64,000 nucleotides of DNA, taken from contig NZ_WOEY01000085.1 in the NCBI RefSeq assembly GCF_013177695.1, positions 22,400 to 86,399 on the forward strand, given 5' to 3'. This stretch comes from Paraburkholderia solitsugae. GTDB taxonomy: Bacteria > Pseudomonadota > Gammaproteobacteria > Burkholderiales > Burkholderiaceae. Shown here piece after piece: positions 26,356 through 35,591 of this stretch. The notes beneath the pieces were generated by a model. That model did no database searches. It saw only the letters and a list, made by a program, of their open reading frames with translations, and was not told the origin of the DNA. The first letter of the stretch is position 1. Each line of letters opens with the position of its first letter. Made by a program: the position numbers and the translations under genes.

Positions 26356-26474
26356 TCGATCTTGAGGGAAGTAGTCATGGTGGGTGTCTCCGCTGTGTTT
26401 TCCAGAAACTTAGCAATGTCGCCAGTCGCTTGCAACATTTGAATCGCATTCCCTGAATATGGGATAAACAGAAC

Positions 26475-27491
26475 ATGGTCACCCTGTCCGAAGTCGCAAA
26501 GCGCGCGCGCGTCACCGCCGCAACCGTTTCCAATGTCCTGCGCAACCGCGAGAAGGTCCGCCCGGAGACGGCAGAACGCGTGCTCAAGGCAATCGCCGAT
26601 CTCGACTACCGGCCCAATCTGAACGCACGCGCACTGGCGGAGGGCCGCTCGTCGACCTTGGCCTTGATGTTGTCGAACATCTCGAACCCGTTCTACCCCG
26701 AGTTCGTCTCGGCCGCCGAGCGAGCGGCGCGCAAAGCGGGGTACTTCCTGATGGTTTGCAATACGGACGACGATGCGGAGATCGGCCGCGCCTATCTGAA
26801 CCAGATCGCCGGCACGCTCGCGGACGGTGTGCTCGTGATGAACACGAACATCACGATCAACGAGTTGTGCGCCTCGGCCACGCACAGCGCGCCGATCTTG
26901 CTGGCGATGTGGGAACACCCGGAGACGCCGCCCGCGCTGCCCTGCATCGCCGTGGATTTTGCCCATGCGGGCGCGCTTGCCGCGGGGCATCTGCTCGAAC
27001 TGGGTCACCGCGAGATTGGCCTGCTGATCGGCGACGGTTGCGGCGGCTTGCAGGATGCGCGCTCCAACGGATTTCGTGCGGTCATGCGCGAGGCCGGGAT
27101 CGAAACAGACGCCGCCGCGGTGCTGCAGATCCGCGACTCGATCGACGCCGGCTACGCCGCCTGCATGCAGTTGATGGCGAACCGCCCTCACCTCACCGCG
27201 ATTTTCGCGACCAACGATCTGCTGGCAATCGGCGCGGCACAGGCGTTGATCACGCTTGGCCGTGCGGTGCCAAACGACGTGTCGGTCATCGGCATTACGG
27301 ACATTCAACTGGCGCACCAGGTGCATCCTGCGTTGACGACGGTCGCGATCCAGACGGCGGCCGTCGCGGAGTTGTCGATCGAGAGTCTGATCCGGTTGAT
27401 TCAGACGCCGGAACAGCAACCATCGATGGTGCTTGCGCCGCCGCCGCAACTAGTCGTGCGGGCGTCGACGGGACCGCGGCGCATGCGTTGA
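26475..27491 (+). CDS. LacI-family repressor of the galactoside operon
   Basis: DNA-binding regulator of 338 aa. The N-terminal LacI helix-turn-helix (VTLSEVAKRARVTAATVSNVLRN, residues 2-24) and hinge (YRPNLNARALAEGRSS) are followed by a periplasmic-binding-protein-like sugar domain. It is divergent from the sugar ABC/beta-galactosidase operon, and two matching palindromes lie between them, so it very likely represses that operon and is released by an imported or processed sugar. It may also autoregulate through operator 2. Confidence 0.92.
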   Translation: MVTLSEVAKRARVTAATVSNVLRNREKVRPETAERVLKAIADLDYRPNLNARALAEGRSSTLALMLSNISNPFYPEFVSAAERAARKAGYFLMVCNTDDDAEIGRAYLNQIAGTLADGVLVMNTNITINELCASATHSAPILLAMWEHPETPPALPCIAVDFAHAGALAAGHLLELGHREIGLLIGDGCGGLQDARSNGFRAVMREAGIETDAAAVLQIRDSIDAGYAACMQLMANRPHLTAIFATNDLLAIGAAQALITLGRAVPNDVSVIGITDIQLAHQVHPALTTVAIQTAAVAELSIESLIRLIQTPEQQPSMVLAPPPQLVVRASTGPRRMR

Positions 27492-27700
27492 GGCGTGAGA
27501 CTACGCGACCGGCAGGCGGTGCAACACGGCGGTCGCCAAGCTGTCACCAAACCCGGCACAGCCGCTTCACCCCACATTCAGCAGAAAATGCTGTGGCGGC
27601 CCGAAAAAAACGCTCCGCGCGCCGTGAAAGCCTCGATTGGCGATTTCGTCGACTGCCACGCACGCGTAGCATCGAAGCATCAATCTGAAGGAGCAACACG

Positions 27701-29173
27701 ATGTCTCTCGCATTGACTCGCAACGAACTGATTCGCCCGCAGAATCTGATCGACGGCAAGTGGATCGACGCCGCCGACGCCGCGCGCTTTCCCGTCACCA
27801 ACCCGGCCACCGGCGAACTGATCGTCGAAGTCGCGAACAGCGGCGCATCGGACGCACGCGCCGCCACCGACGCCGCGGCCCGCGCCTTCCCCGCCTGGCG
27901 CGATAAGCTGCCGCGTGAACGCGCGGAGATTTTGCGCCGCTGGCATGCGCTGATCGTCGCCAATACCGAAGACCTCGCGAAACTGATGTCGATGGAACAA
28001 GGCAAGCCGCTCGCGGAAAGCCGTGGCGAGGTCGCCTACGGTGCGTCGTACGTCGCGTGGTTCGCCGACGAGGCGACGCGTATCTACGGCGATCTGATCC
28101 CGCAGCAACAGCGCGGCAAGCGCATGAGCGCGGTGAAGGAACCGGTCGGCGTGGTCGCGGCGATCACGCCGTGGAATTTCCCGCTGGCGATGATCGCGCG
28201 CAAGATCGCGCCCGCGCTCGCAGCCGGATGCACGGTGGTGGCCAAGCCCGCCGAAGACACGCCGCTCACCGCGCTCGCACTTGCGGCGCTCGCCCAGGAA
28301 GCGGGCTTGCCGGACGGCGTGCTGAACATGCTGTCGGCTTCGCGTGAACAGGGAATTGCGGCGGTCGCTGACTGGCTTGCCGACACGCGCGTACGCAAGA
28401 TTACCTTCACCGGATCGACGCCGGTCGGCAAGTATCTCGCCCGCGAATCGGCTGGGACGCTGAAGAAGCTGTCACTGGAATTGGGCGGCAATGCGCCCTT
28501 CATCGTATTCGACGACGCCGATCTCGACGCGGCGGTCACCGGCCTGATGGCGGCCAAGTTCCGCAATGGCGGCCAAACCTGCGTGTGCCCGAACCGTGTC
28601 TATGTGCAGTCCGGCGTCTACGCGCGTTTCGCCGATCTGCTCGCGAAACGCGTCGCCGCCTTGAAGGTTGCGCCCGCAACCGATCCGGACGCACAGATTG
28701 GCCCGATGATCAATGAGCGCGCCATCGACAAGATCGCCCGCCATGTAGAAGACGCCGTCAAACATGGCGCGAAAGTGCTGACGGGTGGCAAGCGCCTGAC
28801 GGAACTCGGCCCGAACTACTATGCGCCGACGGTGCTGACCGACGCGCGGGACGACATGCTCGTCTGCTGCGAAGAAACCTTTGGGCCGCTGGCGCCACTG
28901 TTCCGTTTCGACGACGAAGCCGAAGCGATCCGCCTCGCCAACGACACGCCGTTCGGCCTCGCCGCCTACTTCTACACGCAGGACGTGCGGCGCATCAATC
29001 GCGTCGCAGCCCAGCTCGAAGCGGGCGTGATCGGCATCAACGAAGGCGCCGTATCGAGTGAAGCAGCGCCGTTCGGCGGCGTGAAGGAATCGGGCTATGG
29101 CCGCGAAGGGTCGAAGTACGGGCTCGACGATTACATGTCGATCAAGTACCTCTGCCAGGGCGGGTTGGATTAA
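27701..29173 (+). CDS. gabD: NAD(P)-dependent succinate-semialdehyde dehydrogenase
   Basis: Aldehyde dehydrogenase of 490 aa, closest to the GabD branch that oxidises succinate semialdehyde to succinate. Visible motifs are PWNFPLAM in the cofactor fold, the general base Glu in LSLELGGNAPF and the catalytic Cys294 in NGGQTCVCPNRV. The C-terminal GGVKESGYGREGSKYG is typical. An AAGGAG site precedes ATG 27701. It stands alone, 209 bp after lacI. Other semialdehydes are possible substrates, since this family is permissive. Confidence 0.88.
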   Translation: MSLALTRNELIRPQNLIDGKWIDAADAARFPVTNPATGELIVEVANSGASDARAATDAAARAFPAWRDKLPRERAEILRRWHALIVANTEDLAKLMSMEQGKPLAESRGEVAYGASYVAWFADEATRIYGDLIPQQQRGKRMSAVKEPVGVVAAITPWNFPLAMIARKIAPALAAGCTVVAKPAEDTPLTALALAALAQEAGLPDGVLNMLSASREQGIAAVADWLADTRVRKITFTGSTPVGKYLARESAGTLKKLSLELGGNAPFIVFDDADLDAAVTGLMAAKFRNGGQTCVCPNRVYVQSGVYARFADLLAKRVAALKVAPATDPDAQIGPMINERAIDKIARHVEDAVKHGAKVLTGGKRLTELGPNYYAPTVLTDARDDMLVCCEETFGPLAPLFRFDDEAEAIRLANDTPFGLAAYFYTQDVRRINRVAAQLEAGVIGINEGAVSSEAAPFGGVKESGYGREGSKYGLDDYMSIKYLCQGGLD

Positions 29174-29210
29174 CAAGCTCCCGCATTTTCCGCCATCTGC
29201 CGCCTGACAT

Positions 29211-29235
29211 CACGCTTCGCATGACGCGAGGCGTG
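29211..29235 (+). terminator. Hairpin downstream of gabD
   Basis: CACGCTTCGC-ATGAC-GCGAGGCGTG, a 10-bp stem with one G-T wobble, 37 bp after the gabD stop. It probably ends the gabD transcript. Confidence 0.5.
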
Positions 29236-29241
29236 AGCTTC

Positions 29242-29265
29242 AAGTCAGCATCCCATTGCTGACTT
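29242..29265. terminator. Perfect hairpin, possibly terminating the small minus-strand frame
   Basis: AAGTCAGCA-TCCCAT-TGCTGACTT, a perfect 9-bp stem. It begins immediately after the stop codon of the 48-aa minus-strand frame and could also serve the plus strand. Confidence 0.45.
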
Positions 29266-29412
29266 CTATTTCCGCTGCAAGGCCTCCTGAAGCGCCTTCA
29301 CAAGATCGGCCATGCTGTTAAAGCGGAAGTCGATCTTCGGCTGCATGCTGTGGCAGTCCCCCAGCACACGCCGTCTCCATCCCTCGTCATGCATCCCATT
29401 CATGACGCCCAT
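29266..29412 (-). CDS. Possible small protein, 48 aa
   Basis: Not recognised. The frame from ATG 29412 encodes 48 aa with a basic N-terminal half and a well-formed amphipathic C-terminal helix (FRFNSMADLVKALQEALQRK). An AGGG site lies 7 bases before the start, and a perfect hairpin begins at the base after the stop, which is the layout of a real small gene. It could equally be a fragment of a decayed gene. Confidence 0.3.
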   Translation of the reverse strand: MGVMNGMHDEGWRRRVLGDCHSMQPKIDFRFNSMADLVKALQEALQRK

Positions 29413-29544
29413 TTTTGTCCCTAATTTGACCGGGTTTTCTCACGGCTCTATGGTTCGACCATGCCTGCCGGACTCGTATCGCCACTCCCGCCGATCAGCA
29501 TGGCCGTGACGCGGAACCCTCAACATCGTGACCTCCCATATGCC

Positions 29545-30894
29545 ATGAACTCTGACGCGACCGCCGCTCTTAACCCCCTGCCCGCAGTCCGACCAACCAG
29601 CAAGGTTCGTCGCGCGGTGACGACCGCAGTGCTCGGCCAGATCCTCGAGTGGTATGATTTTTTCCTCTATGGAACCGCCGCCGCACTGGTATTCGGCAAG
29701 CTGTTCTTTCCGGTCGGAAGCGATCCGCTGACGGGCACCATCGCGGCATTCGGCGGCTTTACCGTGGGCTTCATCGCGCGGCCCATCGGTGGCGTGCTAT
29801 GCGGCCATATCGGCGACCGCTACGGCCGCAAGACCGTCATGATGCTGACGCTGCTGGTGATGGGCACCGCTACCGCCGGCATGGGTCTTCTGCCGACCTA
29901 CCAGCAGATCGGCATCGCGGCACCCGTCTTGCTTGTGCTGTTGCGCATCCTGCAAGGGCTGGCCGCAGGCGGGGAATGGAGCGGCAGCATCCTGCTGATT
30001 CACGAGAACGCGCCCGCCTCGAAACGCGGCGCGCTGGCGGCATGGAGTCCGTGCGGCGCGGCGTTCGGCTTCGTGCTCTCGACCGCTGCCTTCCTGCTCG
30101 TGCAGACGCTGTCGCCTTCCGACTTCCACAACTGGGGCTGGCGTGTGCCGTTCCTCTGCAGCGCCGTGCTGGTCGCGCTCGGTCTATGGATGCGCCGCTC
30201 CGTGGACGAAAGCGCGGAGTTCGCCGAAGTGAAGGCCACGCGCCGCGACAGCCGCATGCCGATCGTCGAGGTGCTGCGTCAATGTCCGCGCGAAGTGCTG
30301 ACGGTGTTCGGCCTGCGCTTTGGCGAAGGCGCTGCGTCATACATCTTCTTCGCGTTCTCGATCGCCTATAGCCAGTTCATCGGCATCAAATCAAGCTGGG
30401 TGCTCGGCGGCCTGACCGTTTCGATGCTGCTGATGATCCCTGTTTCACTGTTGATGGGACGCCTTACCGACAAAATCGGCCGCAAACCCGTCTATCTCGC
30501 CGGCGCGATCGCGATGGTGCTGGTCGCGTATCCGTACTTCACGTTGCTCGGCTCCGGCGTGCTGTGGAAAGTCATCGCGGCACTCGTGCTCGCCAACAGC
30601 ATCACGCTCGGCATTCTCGAAGGCGCACAGCCCGCCTTTATCAGCGAATTGCTGCCTGTCCATCTGCGCTTCTCGGGCCTGGGTATCGGCCGTGAGATTT
30701 CGTCGGTACTCGGCGGCGGCCTCTCGCCGATGGTGGCAACCGCTTTGCTCGCCCATTACCGCAGCGCCACGCCAGTCGCCATTTACCTCGTCGTGCTTGG
30801 CCTGATCACCGTGCTCGCGACGTGTCTCGCGCCCGAGACCTTCCCCAAAGCGCTGCGGCTTCAGGCGCAACGCAAAGAGCAAGACAACGCCTGA
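29545..30894 (+). CDS. MFS transporter, metabolite:H+ symporter (MHS) type
   Basis: Inner-membrane transporter of 449 aa from ATG 29545, with 12 predicted helices. The MHS family signature LGQILEWYDFFLYGTAAALVF is in helix 1, and GHIGDRYGRKTVMM in loop 2-3. MHS members import dicarboxylates, shikimate, citrate or other carboxylic acids. The frame is open back to 29461, but the later ATG gives the usual N-terminus. It lies 57 bp before the flavin monooxygenase gene and may import that enzyme's substrate. Confidence 0.87.
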   Translation: MNSDATAALNPLPAVRPTSKVRRAVTTAVLGQILEWYDFFLYGTAAALVFGKLFFPVGSDPLTGTIAAFGGFTVGFIARPIGGVLCGHIGDRYGRKTVMMLTLLVMGTATAGMGLLPTYQQIGIAAPVLLVLLRILQGLAAGGEWSGSILLIHENAPASKRGALAAWSPCGAAFGFVLSTAAFLLVQTLSPSDFHNWGWRVPFLCSAVLVALGLWMRRSVDESAEFAEVKATRRDSRMPIVEVLRQCPREVLTVFGLRFGEGAASYIFFAFSIAYSQFIGIKSSWVLGGLTVSMLLMIPVSLLMGRLTDKIGRKPVYLAGAIAMVLVAYPYFTLLGSGVLWKVIAALVLANSITLGILEGAQPAFISELLPVHLRFSGLGIGREISSVLGGGLSPMVATALLAHYRSATPVAIYLVVLGLITVLATCLAPETFPKALRLQAQRKEQDNA

Positions 30895-30951
30895 CGTCCA
30901 GCCGACACCACGTCAGCCTGAACCCCTCATTCCTTTTCTTACGTTGTCATC

Positions 30952-32169
30952 ATGCAAAGCCTTCAGACAAGCAGTCTTTCGACGTACGCCTACGAACCTC
31001 GCGCGATCGATCACGCGGACCCTTATCCTGAGTACGCAGGTCCGATTACGCTCGACGCGCTGATCGGCGAGATCGAGCGCCGCCGGGACGAATTCGATCA
31101 GGTGTCGCATGTTCCGCGCGACATGGTGGCGAAGATGAAACGCGCCGGGATTTTCCGCGCGAGCACGCCGCAGCGTTTCGGCGGCGACGCGCTGCCGCCG
31201 CCGCAATTCCTGCGCATTCTCGAGCGCATTGCGATCGCCGACGGCTCAACCGCGTGGGTCGCCGCGTTCGGCTCGGCGAACACGTATCTCGCCGCACTGC
31301 CGATCGACACGCAACAGCACATTTACGCCACCGGTCCGGACCAGGTTTTCTCCGGCGGCCTCTATCCGCTGCAACCGGCCACGAGGGTATCCGGCGGTTT
31401 TACGGTTAGCGGTCAATGGCACTTTGCCAGCGGCTGCAAAGGTGCGGACTGGATCGGTGTGGGGATCGGCGGCACGTCTGCCAATTCGGGCGATGCAAAC
31501 GCCGGCAAGCCGTTCACCGCCGTATTTCCGGCGCATGAGGTAGAAATTGTCGAGAACTGGAACGTCGTCGGCATGCAAGGCACCGGCAGCCACGACTTGC
31601 GATTGCAGGACAAATTCGTCGATGCGCAATGGACGTTTGTACGCGGCGGCCAGCCGTTGATCGATGAACCGCTCTACCGCTATCCTGCCGTCGCCTATCA
31701 GGCGCAAGTGCACGCAGCCGTCAATATCGGCCTCGCGCGCGCGGCGCTCGATCTGCTGACGGGCATGTCCGGATCGACCAAAACCACGACCGGCGCGCCG
31801 CGTCTCGCGGATCGCGCTTACTACCGCTCAGGTCTGGCGAAAGCCGAGGCCAACTGGCGCAGTGCCCGCGCGTTTTTCTACGAAGCCGCGGCCACCGCCT
31901 GGCAAACGATCATCACCGGCGACCCCGTCACGCAGGAACAGGCCAACCTGCTGCGCCTGAGCGCGACACACGCCGCGCAAATCTGCGCCGAGGTCGTCAT
32001 GCAGGCTTACCAGATGGCGGGCATCGCCGCGATCTACCGCGAGAACCGGCTGCAGCGTCTGGTGCGGGATTCGATCGTCGTGACCCAGCACGCGTTTCTT
32101 GGCGAAGGGACTTACGACGCATCCGGCGCGCTGTTCGCCGGCGTGCCGCCAGTCACGCCTTATCCCTGA
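30952..32169 (+). CDS. Flavin-dependent monooxygenase, acyl-CoA dehydrogenase fold (HsaA/HpaH-like)
   Basis: Oxygenase component of 405 aa with the acyl-CoA dehydrogenase fold, as in group D two-component flavin hydroxylases for phenols (HsaA, 4-hydroxyphenylacetate hydroxylase C2). Visible are the N-terminal helical domain (FDQVSHVPRDMVAKMKRAG), the middle flavin-binding beta domain (VSGGFTVSGQWHFASGCKGADW) and a C-terminal helical domain. The lack of an acyl-CoA dehydrogenase catalytic base context and the flavin reductase gene 43 bp downstream support a reduced-flavin hydroxylase. The substrate is probably aromatic. Confidence 0.83.
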   Translation: MQSLQTSSLSTYAYEPRAIDHADPYPEYAGPITLDALIGEIERRRDEFDQVSHVPRDMVAKMKRAGIFRASTPQRFGGDALPPPQFLRILERIAIADGSTAWVAAFGSANTYLAALPIDTQQHIYATGPDQVFSGGLYPLQPATRVSGGFTVSGQWHFASGCKGADWIGVGIGGTSANSGDANAGKPFTAVFPAHEVEIVENWNVVGMQGTGSHDLRLQDKFVDAQWTFVRGGQPLIDEPLYRYPAVAYQAQVHAAVNIGLARAALDLLTGMSGSTKTTTGAPRLADRAYYRSGLAKAEANWRSARAFFYEAAATAWQTIITGDPVTQEQANLLRLSATHAAQICAEVVMQAYQMAGIAAIYRENRLQRLVRDSIVVTQHAFLGEGTYDASGALFAGVPPVTPYP

Positions 32170-32212
32170 TGCACCTGATGCACCAGCACTCCACCACGAT
32201 GAGGCAGAGAAC

Positions 32213-32749
32213 GTGACGATCGAAGACATCAGAAAGCGTTTCCGCGACGCCATGGCGTGCCTGCCCGCCGCCGTCAACGTCATCACCACGGACGGCCCAG
32301 GCGGTCGCTGCGGCATCACCGCGAGCGCCGTCTGCTCGGTAACGGACGCGCCGCCGACGATGCTTGTCTGTATCAATCAGGCCAGCTACGTCCACGACGT
32401 CCTTCACCGCAACCGCAACGTGTGCATCAATGTGCTCGCCGCCGAGTACCAGGATCTCGCGCGCGATTTTGCCGGCATGACAGTGAGTTCGATGGACGAG
32501 CGATTCGGACGTCATGCATGGGCGAGCGGACAGACTTCAGTGCCCGTTCTCGCGGATGCGATTGCCAGTCTGGAAGGCGAAATCGTCGACATCAAGACGG
32601 TCGGTTCGCACTCCGTGATGTTCGCGCAGATCCGGCATATTGCACTGCGATCCGATGGTGACGGGCTCATCTATTTCGGGCGGCAGTTCCATCGCCTGAC
32701 ACGGCCGGCAGCGGTCACGCCGTCCGCTCATGCGCATACCGGGGGGTAA
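32213..32749 (+). CDS. Flavin reductase, HpaC-like
   Basis: NAD(P)H:flavin oxidoreductase of 178 aa that should supply reduced FMN or FAD to the monooxygenase encoded just upstream. The FMN-binding split-barrel motifs are visible as CLPAAVNVITTDGPGGRCGITASAV (about residues 14-38) and the HRNRNVCINVLA segment. The start is GTG 32213 with GAGG 8 bases upstream; the longer frame from 32099 overlaps the oxygenase. The next gene begins 2 bp later. Confidence 0.87.
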   Translation: MTIEDIRKRFRDAMACLPAAVNVITTDGPGGRCGITASAVCSVTDAPPTMLVCINQASYVHDVLHRNRNVCINVLAAEYQDLARDFAGMTVSSMDERFGRHAWASGQTSVPVLADAIASLEGEIVDIKTVGSHSVMFAQIRHIALRSDGDGLIYFGRQFHRLTRPAAVTPSAHAHTGG

Positions 32750-32751
32750 GC

Positions 32752-33477
32752 GTGGAGGTCTGCTTCTTTCTTCTCGTCCACTGCGACGAAATCAATGAAA
32801 TGGGCAAAGCCCGCTCCCCTATCGACCCGTCGTGGCTCGCAGCGGTATCGCGTGACATACCGGAGCTGACGCGTTTCGTGATCCATCTGCCTGCGGAGTC
32901 ACGGGATAGCGACCCGCTGTCGAAGCCCCATGCTTCGAGCCCCTGCTGCGCATTGCAATGGTATTTCGACGATCTCGGCTTGCTCGAAACCACGCTGCAA
33001 ACCAACGGCGCGATGCAGCGGATCGTGGACCACGCAACCCACGCTGCCGAAGTCGATCTCACGTTCGCGCAGCAAGTCATGGCCGTCCGGCCATTCGCCA
33101 CACCGAGTCCAGGCAAGCCCGGCCATCGCGCTGAACGATGCACCTACCTCGTCAGCTACGAAGGCGAAGCGGAAGATTTCGACGCATGGCTGACGCACTA
33201 CCTCACCCATCATCCGCCGCTGATGGCGCAACTGCCCGGCATTCGCGAGCTGGAAATCTACACGCGACTCGATTTCCGGTCCGGCCTGACTATTCCACGC
33301 GCCACCGCCATGCAGCGTAACAAGGTCGTCTTCGACGATCCCGAAGCGCTTGCAGCGGCCCTCGCGTCGCCGATCCGCGCCCACATGAAGGAGGATTTCA
33401 ACGCATTTCCGCCGTATAGCGGACCCACCCCGCATTTCCCTATGCGCAGCATTTACGGTAATCTGAATCCGATATAA
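32752..33477 (+). CDS. Hypothetical protein with EthD-like ferredoxin fold
   Basis: Protein of 241 aa starting at GTG 32752, two bases after the reductase stop, so it is in the same operon. The C-terminal half (about residues 125-225, CTYLVSYEGEAEDFDAWLTH, then PGIRELEIYTRLDF) resembles the dimeric alpha/beta barrel of EthD-like proteins; the N-terminal half may be a second diverged copy. EthD proteins accompany oxygenases and may bind or tailor the product. The function here is unknown. Confidence 0.7.
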   Translation: MEVCFFLLVHCDEINEMGKARSPIDPSWLAAVSRDIPELTRFVIHLPAESRDSDPLSKPHASSPCCALQWYFDDLGLLETTLQTNGAMQRIVDHATHAAEVDLTFAQQVMAVRPFATPSPGKPGHRAERCTYLVSYEGEAEDFDAWLTHYLTHHPPLMAQLPGIRELEIYTRLDFRSGLTIPRATAMQRNKVVFDDPEALAAALASPIRAHMKEDFNAFPPYSGPTPHFPMRSIYGNLNPI

Positions 33478-33506
33478 ACGCCCCTCATTGCCGGGATCCG
33501 AACGTC

Positions 33507-34448
33507 ATGACCAAGTCGCACCCCGGCATTACGGATTTGAATCTGCTGCGCGTGTTCCTGGCCATCTCCGACCTGCGCAGCCTGACCGCCGCGGGCGAGC
33601 GACTCGGCCTGACGCAACCGGCGGTCAGCCATGCGCTGCGCCGTTTGCGTGTGTTGTTCGACGACCCGCTGTTCGTTCGAACACCCACCGGCATGGTCCC
33701 GACCGACGCCGCTGTGCGCTTGCACGCGCCCCTCACGCAGGCGTTCGGGATCATCAACGTGGCGGTCCAGCAACTCGCGAAATTCGACCCCGCCACCGCG
33801 CAACGGGTCTTCCACGTTTCCATGTCGGACATGTCGGAGTTCTATTTTCTGCCGCCGCTTCTGGCGATGCTCGACCAGAATGCGCGCGGCATCCGCATCG
33901 AGATCGCGAACTTTCCCGTCGACTCGGTCAGCGCCGCCATGCGCAGCGGCAAGATCGATCTGGCGCTCGGCTACGTGCCTGGCCTTGATCCGGGTTGCGT
34001 GAGCAAGACGCTGTTCGTCGACGAACATGTCTGCGTGGTGCGGGCAGGCCACCCGCTACGCAAACAGAAGCCGACCAAGGAAGACCTCGCGGGCTTGCGC
34101 TACGTCTACGCGAGCACAAACGCAACCGGGCACAGGATGGTCGAGCAATGGCTCGAAGAACTGAATCTGCGGCGGGATATCGTCTTGCGGCTGCCGCATT
34201 TTGTGGTGGCGCCCGAAATCGTTCAACATACCGATCTCGCCGTCATTTTCCCGAGGAGCATTGCGCAGCGCTTTAACCGGAACAAGGCTTTTCGCATCCT
34301 TCCGTTGCCGTTCTCGCTGCCGCCTATCGAAATTCAGGTCCATTCGCACTCGCAGTTCTCGGCGGACCCGGGCATCGCATGGCTGCTCGATGTGATTTAC
34401 ACCCTATTCCATCAGCCGTCGGCCGGCACAGAGATGAAACGTATATGA
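33507..34448 (+). CDS. LysR-family regulator (NodD/LinR-like)
   Basis: LysR-type regulator of 313 aa with an N-terminal helix-turn-helix (LNLLRVFLAISDLRSLTAAG, then LTQPAVSHALRRLRVLF) and the effector domain. The DLNLL start and FVRTPTGMVPT are typical of the NodD/DntR/LinR branch that responds to aromatic compounds. It follows the monooxygenase operon by 29 bp on the same strand, and its last bases overlap the next LysR gene (ATGA). Confidence 0.9.
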   Translation: MTKSHPGITDLNLLRVFLAISDLRSLTAAGERLGLTQPAVSHALRRLRVLFDDPLFVRTPTGMVPTDAAVRLHAPLTQAFGIINVAVQQLAKFDPATAQRVFHVSMSDMSEFYFLPPLLAMLDQNARGIRIEIANFPVDSVSAAMRSGKIDLALGYVPGLDPGCVSKTLFVDEHVCVVRAGHPLRKQKPTKEDLAGLRYVYASTNATGHRMVEQWLEELNLRRDIVLRLPHFVVAPEIVQHTDLAVIFPRSIAQRFNRNKAFRILPLPFSLPPIEIQVHSHSQFSADPGIAWLLDVIYTLFHQPSAGTEMKRI

Positions 34449-35344
34449 ATCTTAGGGCGTTACAGTGCTTCGTGATTCTGGCGGAGGAGCTCAATTTCAG
34501 CCGCGCGGCCGAGCGGCTGCATATCGCACAGCCGGCGCTGAGCCAGCAGATCCGCTCGCTTGAAGAACGGCTCGGCACGCAGTTGGTCGATCGGGCAAGA
34601 CGCCCGCTGAGTCTGACCGAAGCCGGCCACTACCTCTGCACGGAGGCGCGTCAGATACTGGGTTCGCTGGAACAGGTGTCCCTTACAGCGCAAGAAATTG
34701 GTGTCGGCCGGCGCGGCTGGCTCAGCATCGGCTTCACGCGCTCGGCGATGTACAGCATCCTGCCGCCCGCGCTCAAGGCATTTCATAACGCCTTCCCGCA
34801 GGTCGAACTCAAGCTCTTCGAGTTGCTCACCGAGGAGCAAACCGATGCGTTGCGCGACATGCGTATTCACATCGGCATTGGGCGGCAGCCGCTGGCGATT
34901 GATGGCTGCACATCCTATCCGCTGCTGCGTGAGCGCGTCATGGTCGCGCTCGAACCGGGCCATCCGCTTGCGGCGCACAAGACCGTGCGGATTGCGGACC
35001 TCGCCGATACGCCATTGATTTTGTATCCGAAGCACCAGAACGCGCAGTTCAAACGCTCGGTGCAGACGCTCTATCGCGATGCGGGTGTGACCCCGGTTGT
35101 CGCTCACCAGGCCTATGAAATTCAAACCGCAATTGCACTCGTAGCAGCGGGCCTGGGCGTGACGTTCATCGGCGAATCGGTTGCGCGGCACGGACGCACC
35201 GACGTCGTGTTCCGCCATCTCTCCGGTCCCGGCTCGTCGTACCGATCGACGCTCGCCGCCACCTTCCGCACCGACGACGCGTCGCCTCATCTGCGTGCAT
35301 TTCTCACCTGCCTCCCCGCTCCGCTTGCTGACGCTGCACTATAA
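34445..35344 (+). CDS. LysR-family regulator (CatR/BenM-like), overlapping previous LysR gene
   Basis: LysR-type regulator of 299 aa from ATG 34445, which overlaps the preceding stop as ATGA. The helix-turn-helix is near the N-terminus (MNLRALQCFVILAEELNFSR, AERLHIAQPALSQQIRSLEE), typical of the CatR/BenM branch for aromatic-acid catabolism. The downstream transporter-ligJ-ligK group is the likely target. Two LysR genes translationally coupled in tandem are unusual. Confidence 0.9.
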   Translation: MNLRALQCFVILAEELNFSRAAERLHIAQPALSQQIRSLEERLGTQLVDRARRPLSLTEAGHYLCTEARQILGSLEQVSLTAQEIGVGRRGWLSIGFTRSAMYSILPPALKAFHNAFPQVELKLFELLTEEQTDALRDMRIHIGIGRQPLAIDGCTSYPLLRERVMVALEPGHPLAAHKTVRIADLADTPLILYPKHQNAQFKRSVQTLYRDAGVTPVVAHQAYEIQTAIALVAAGLGVTFIGESVARHGRTDVVFRHLSGPGSSYRSTLAATFRTDDASPHLRAFLTCLPAPLADAAL

Positions 35345-35357
35345 GTAAAAGCCTATA
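35340..35357. promoter_or_regulatory. AT-rich imperfect palindrome upstream of transporter gene
   Basis: TATAAG-TAAAAG-CCTATA has 6-bp arms with one mismatch and overlaps the stop of the second LysR gene, about 235 bp before the transporter gene. It fits a LysR-type T-N-A pattern but is short; TATAAG recurs near 36955 before ligJ. Confidence 0.25.
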
Positions 35358-35591
35358 CAAGCATAAGCAAGCAGTCTTGGACTCGCCGTCCGGGCGTTCT
35401 TATCATTGGCTTCATGCTTCAGCCACCGCCCATGCATGAGCGCATCCGCCCATGCAGACACGAGTGGTGGCCCCTGAAGTCCGGCCGTCAAACGCGCGGC
35501 CAACGGGACGCTGCCGGCGTTCGATCCGGCAGGCCAACCATAAGAACGCCGCCACGGCTCATGAAGCCGTCGCAGCAAGGTAGGAGACAGC

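Larger units (their letters stand above)
29174..29265. other. Intergenic region with two hairpins after gabD
   Basis: This 92-bp stretch starts the 371-bp gap between gabD and the transporter gene. It contains two hairpins (29211-29235 and 29242-29265). The rest of the gap holds one short possible minus-strand frame and the transporter leader. Confidence 0.5.

Noticed and set aside
26295..27449. 384-codon minus-strand open frame
   Set aside because: Antisense to the LacI-family gene; composition of a shadow frame.
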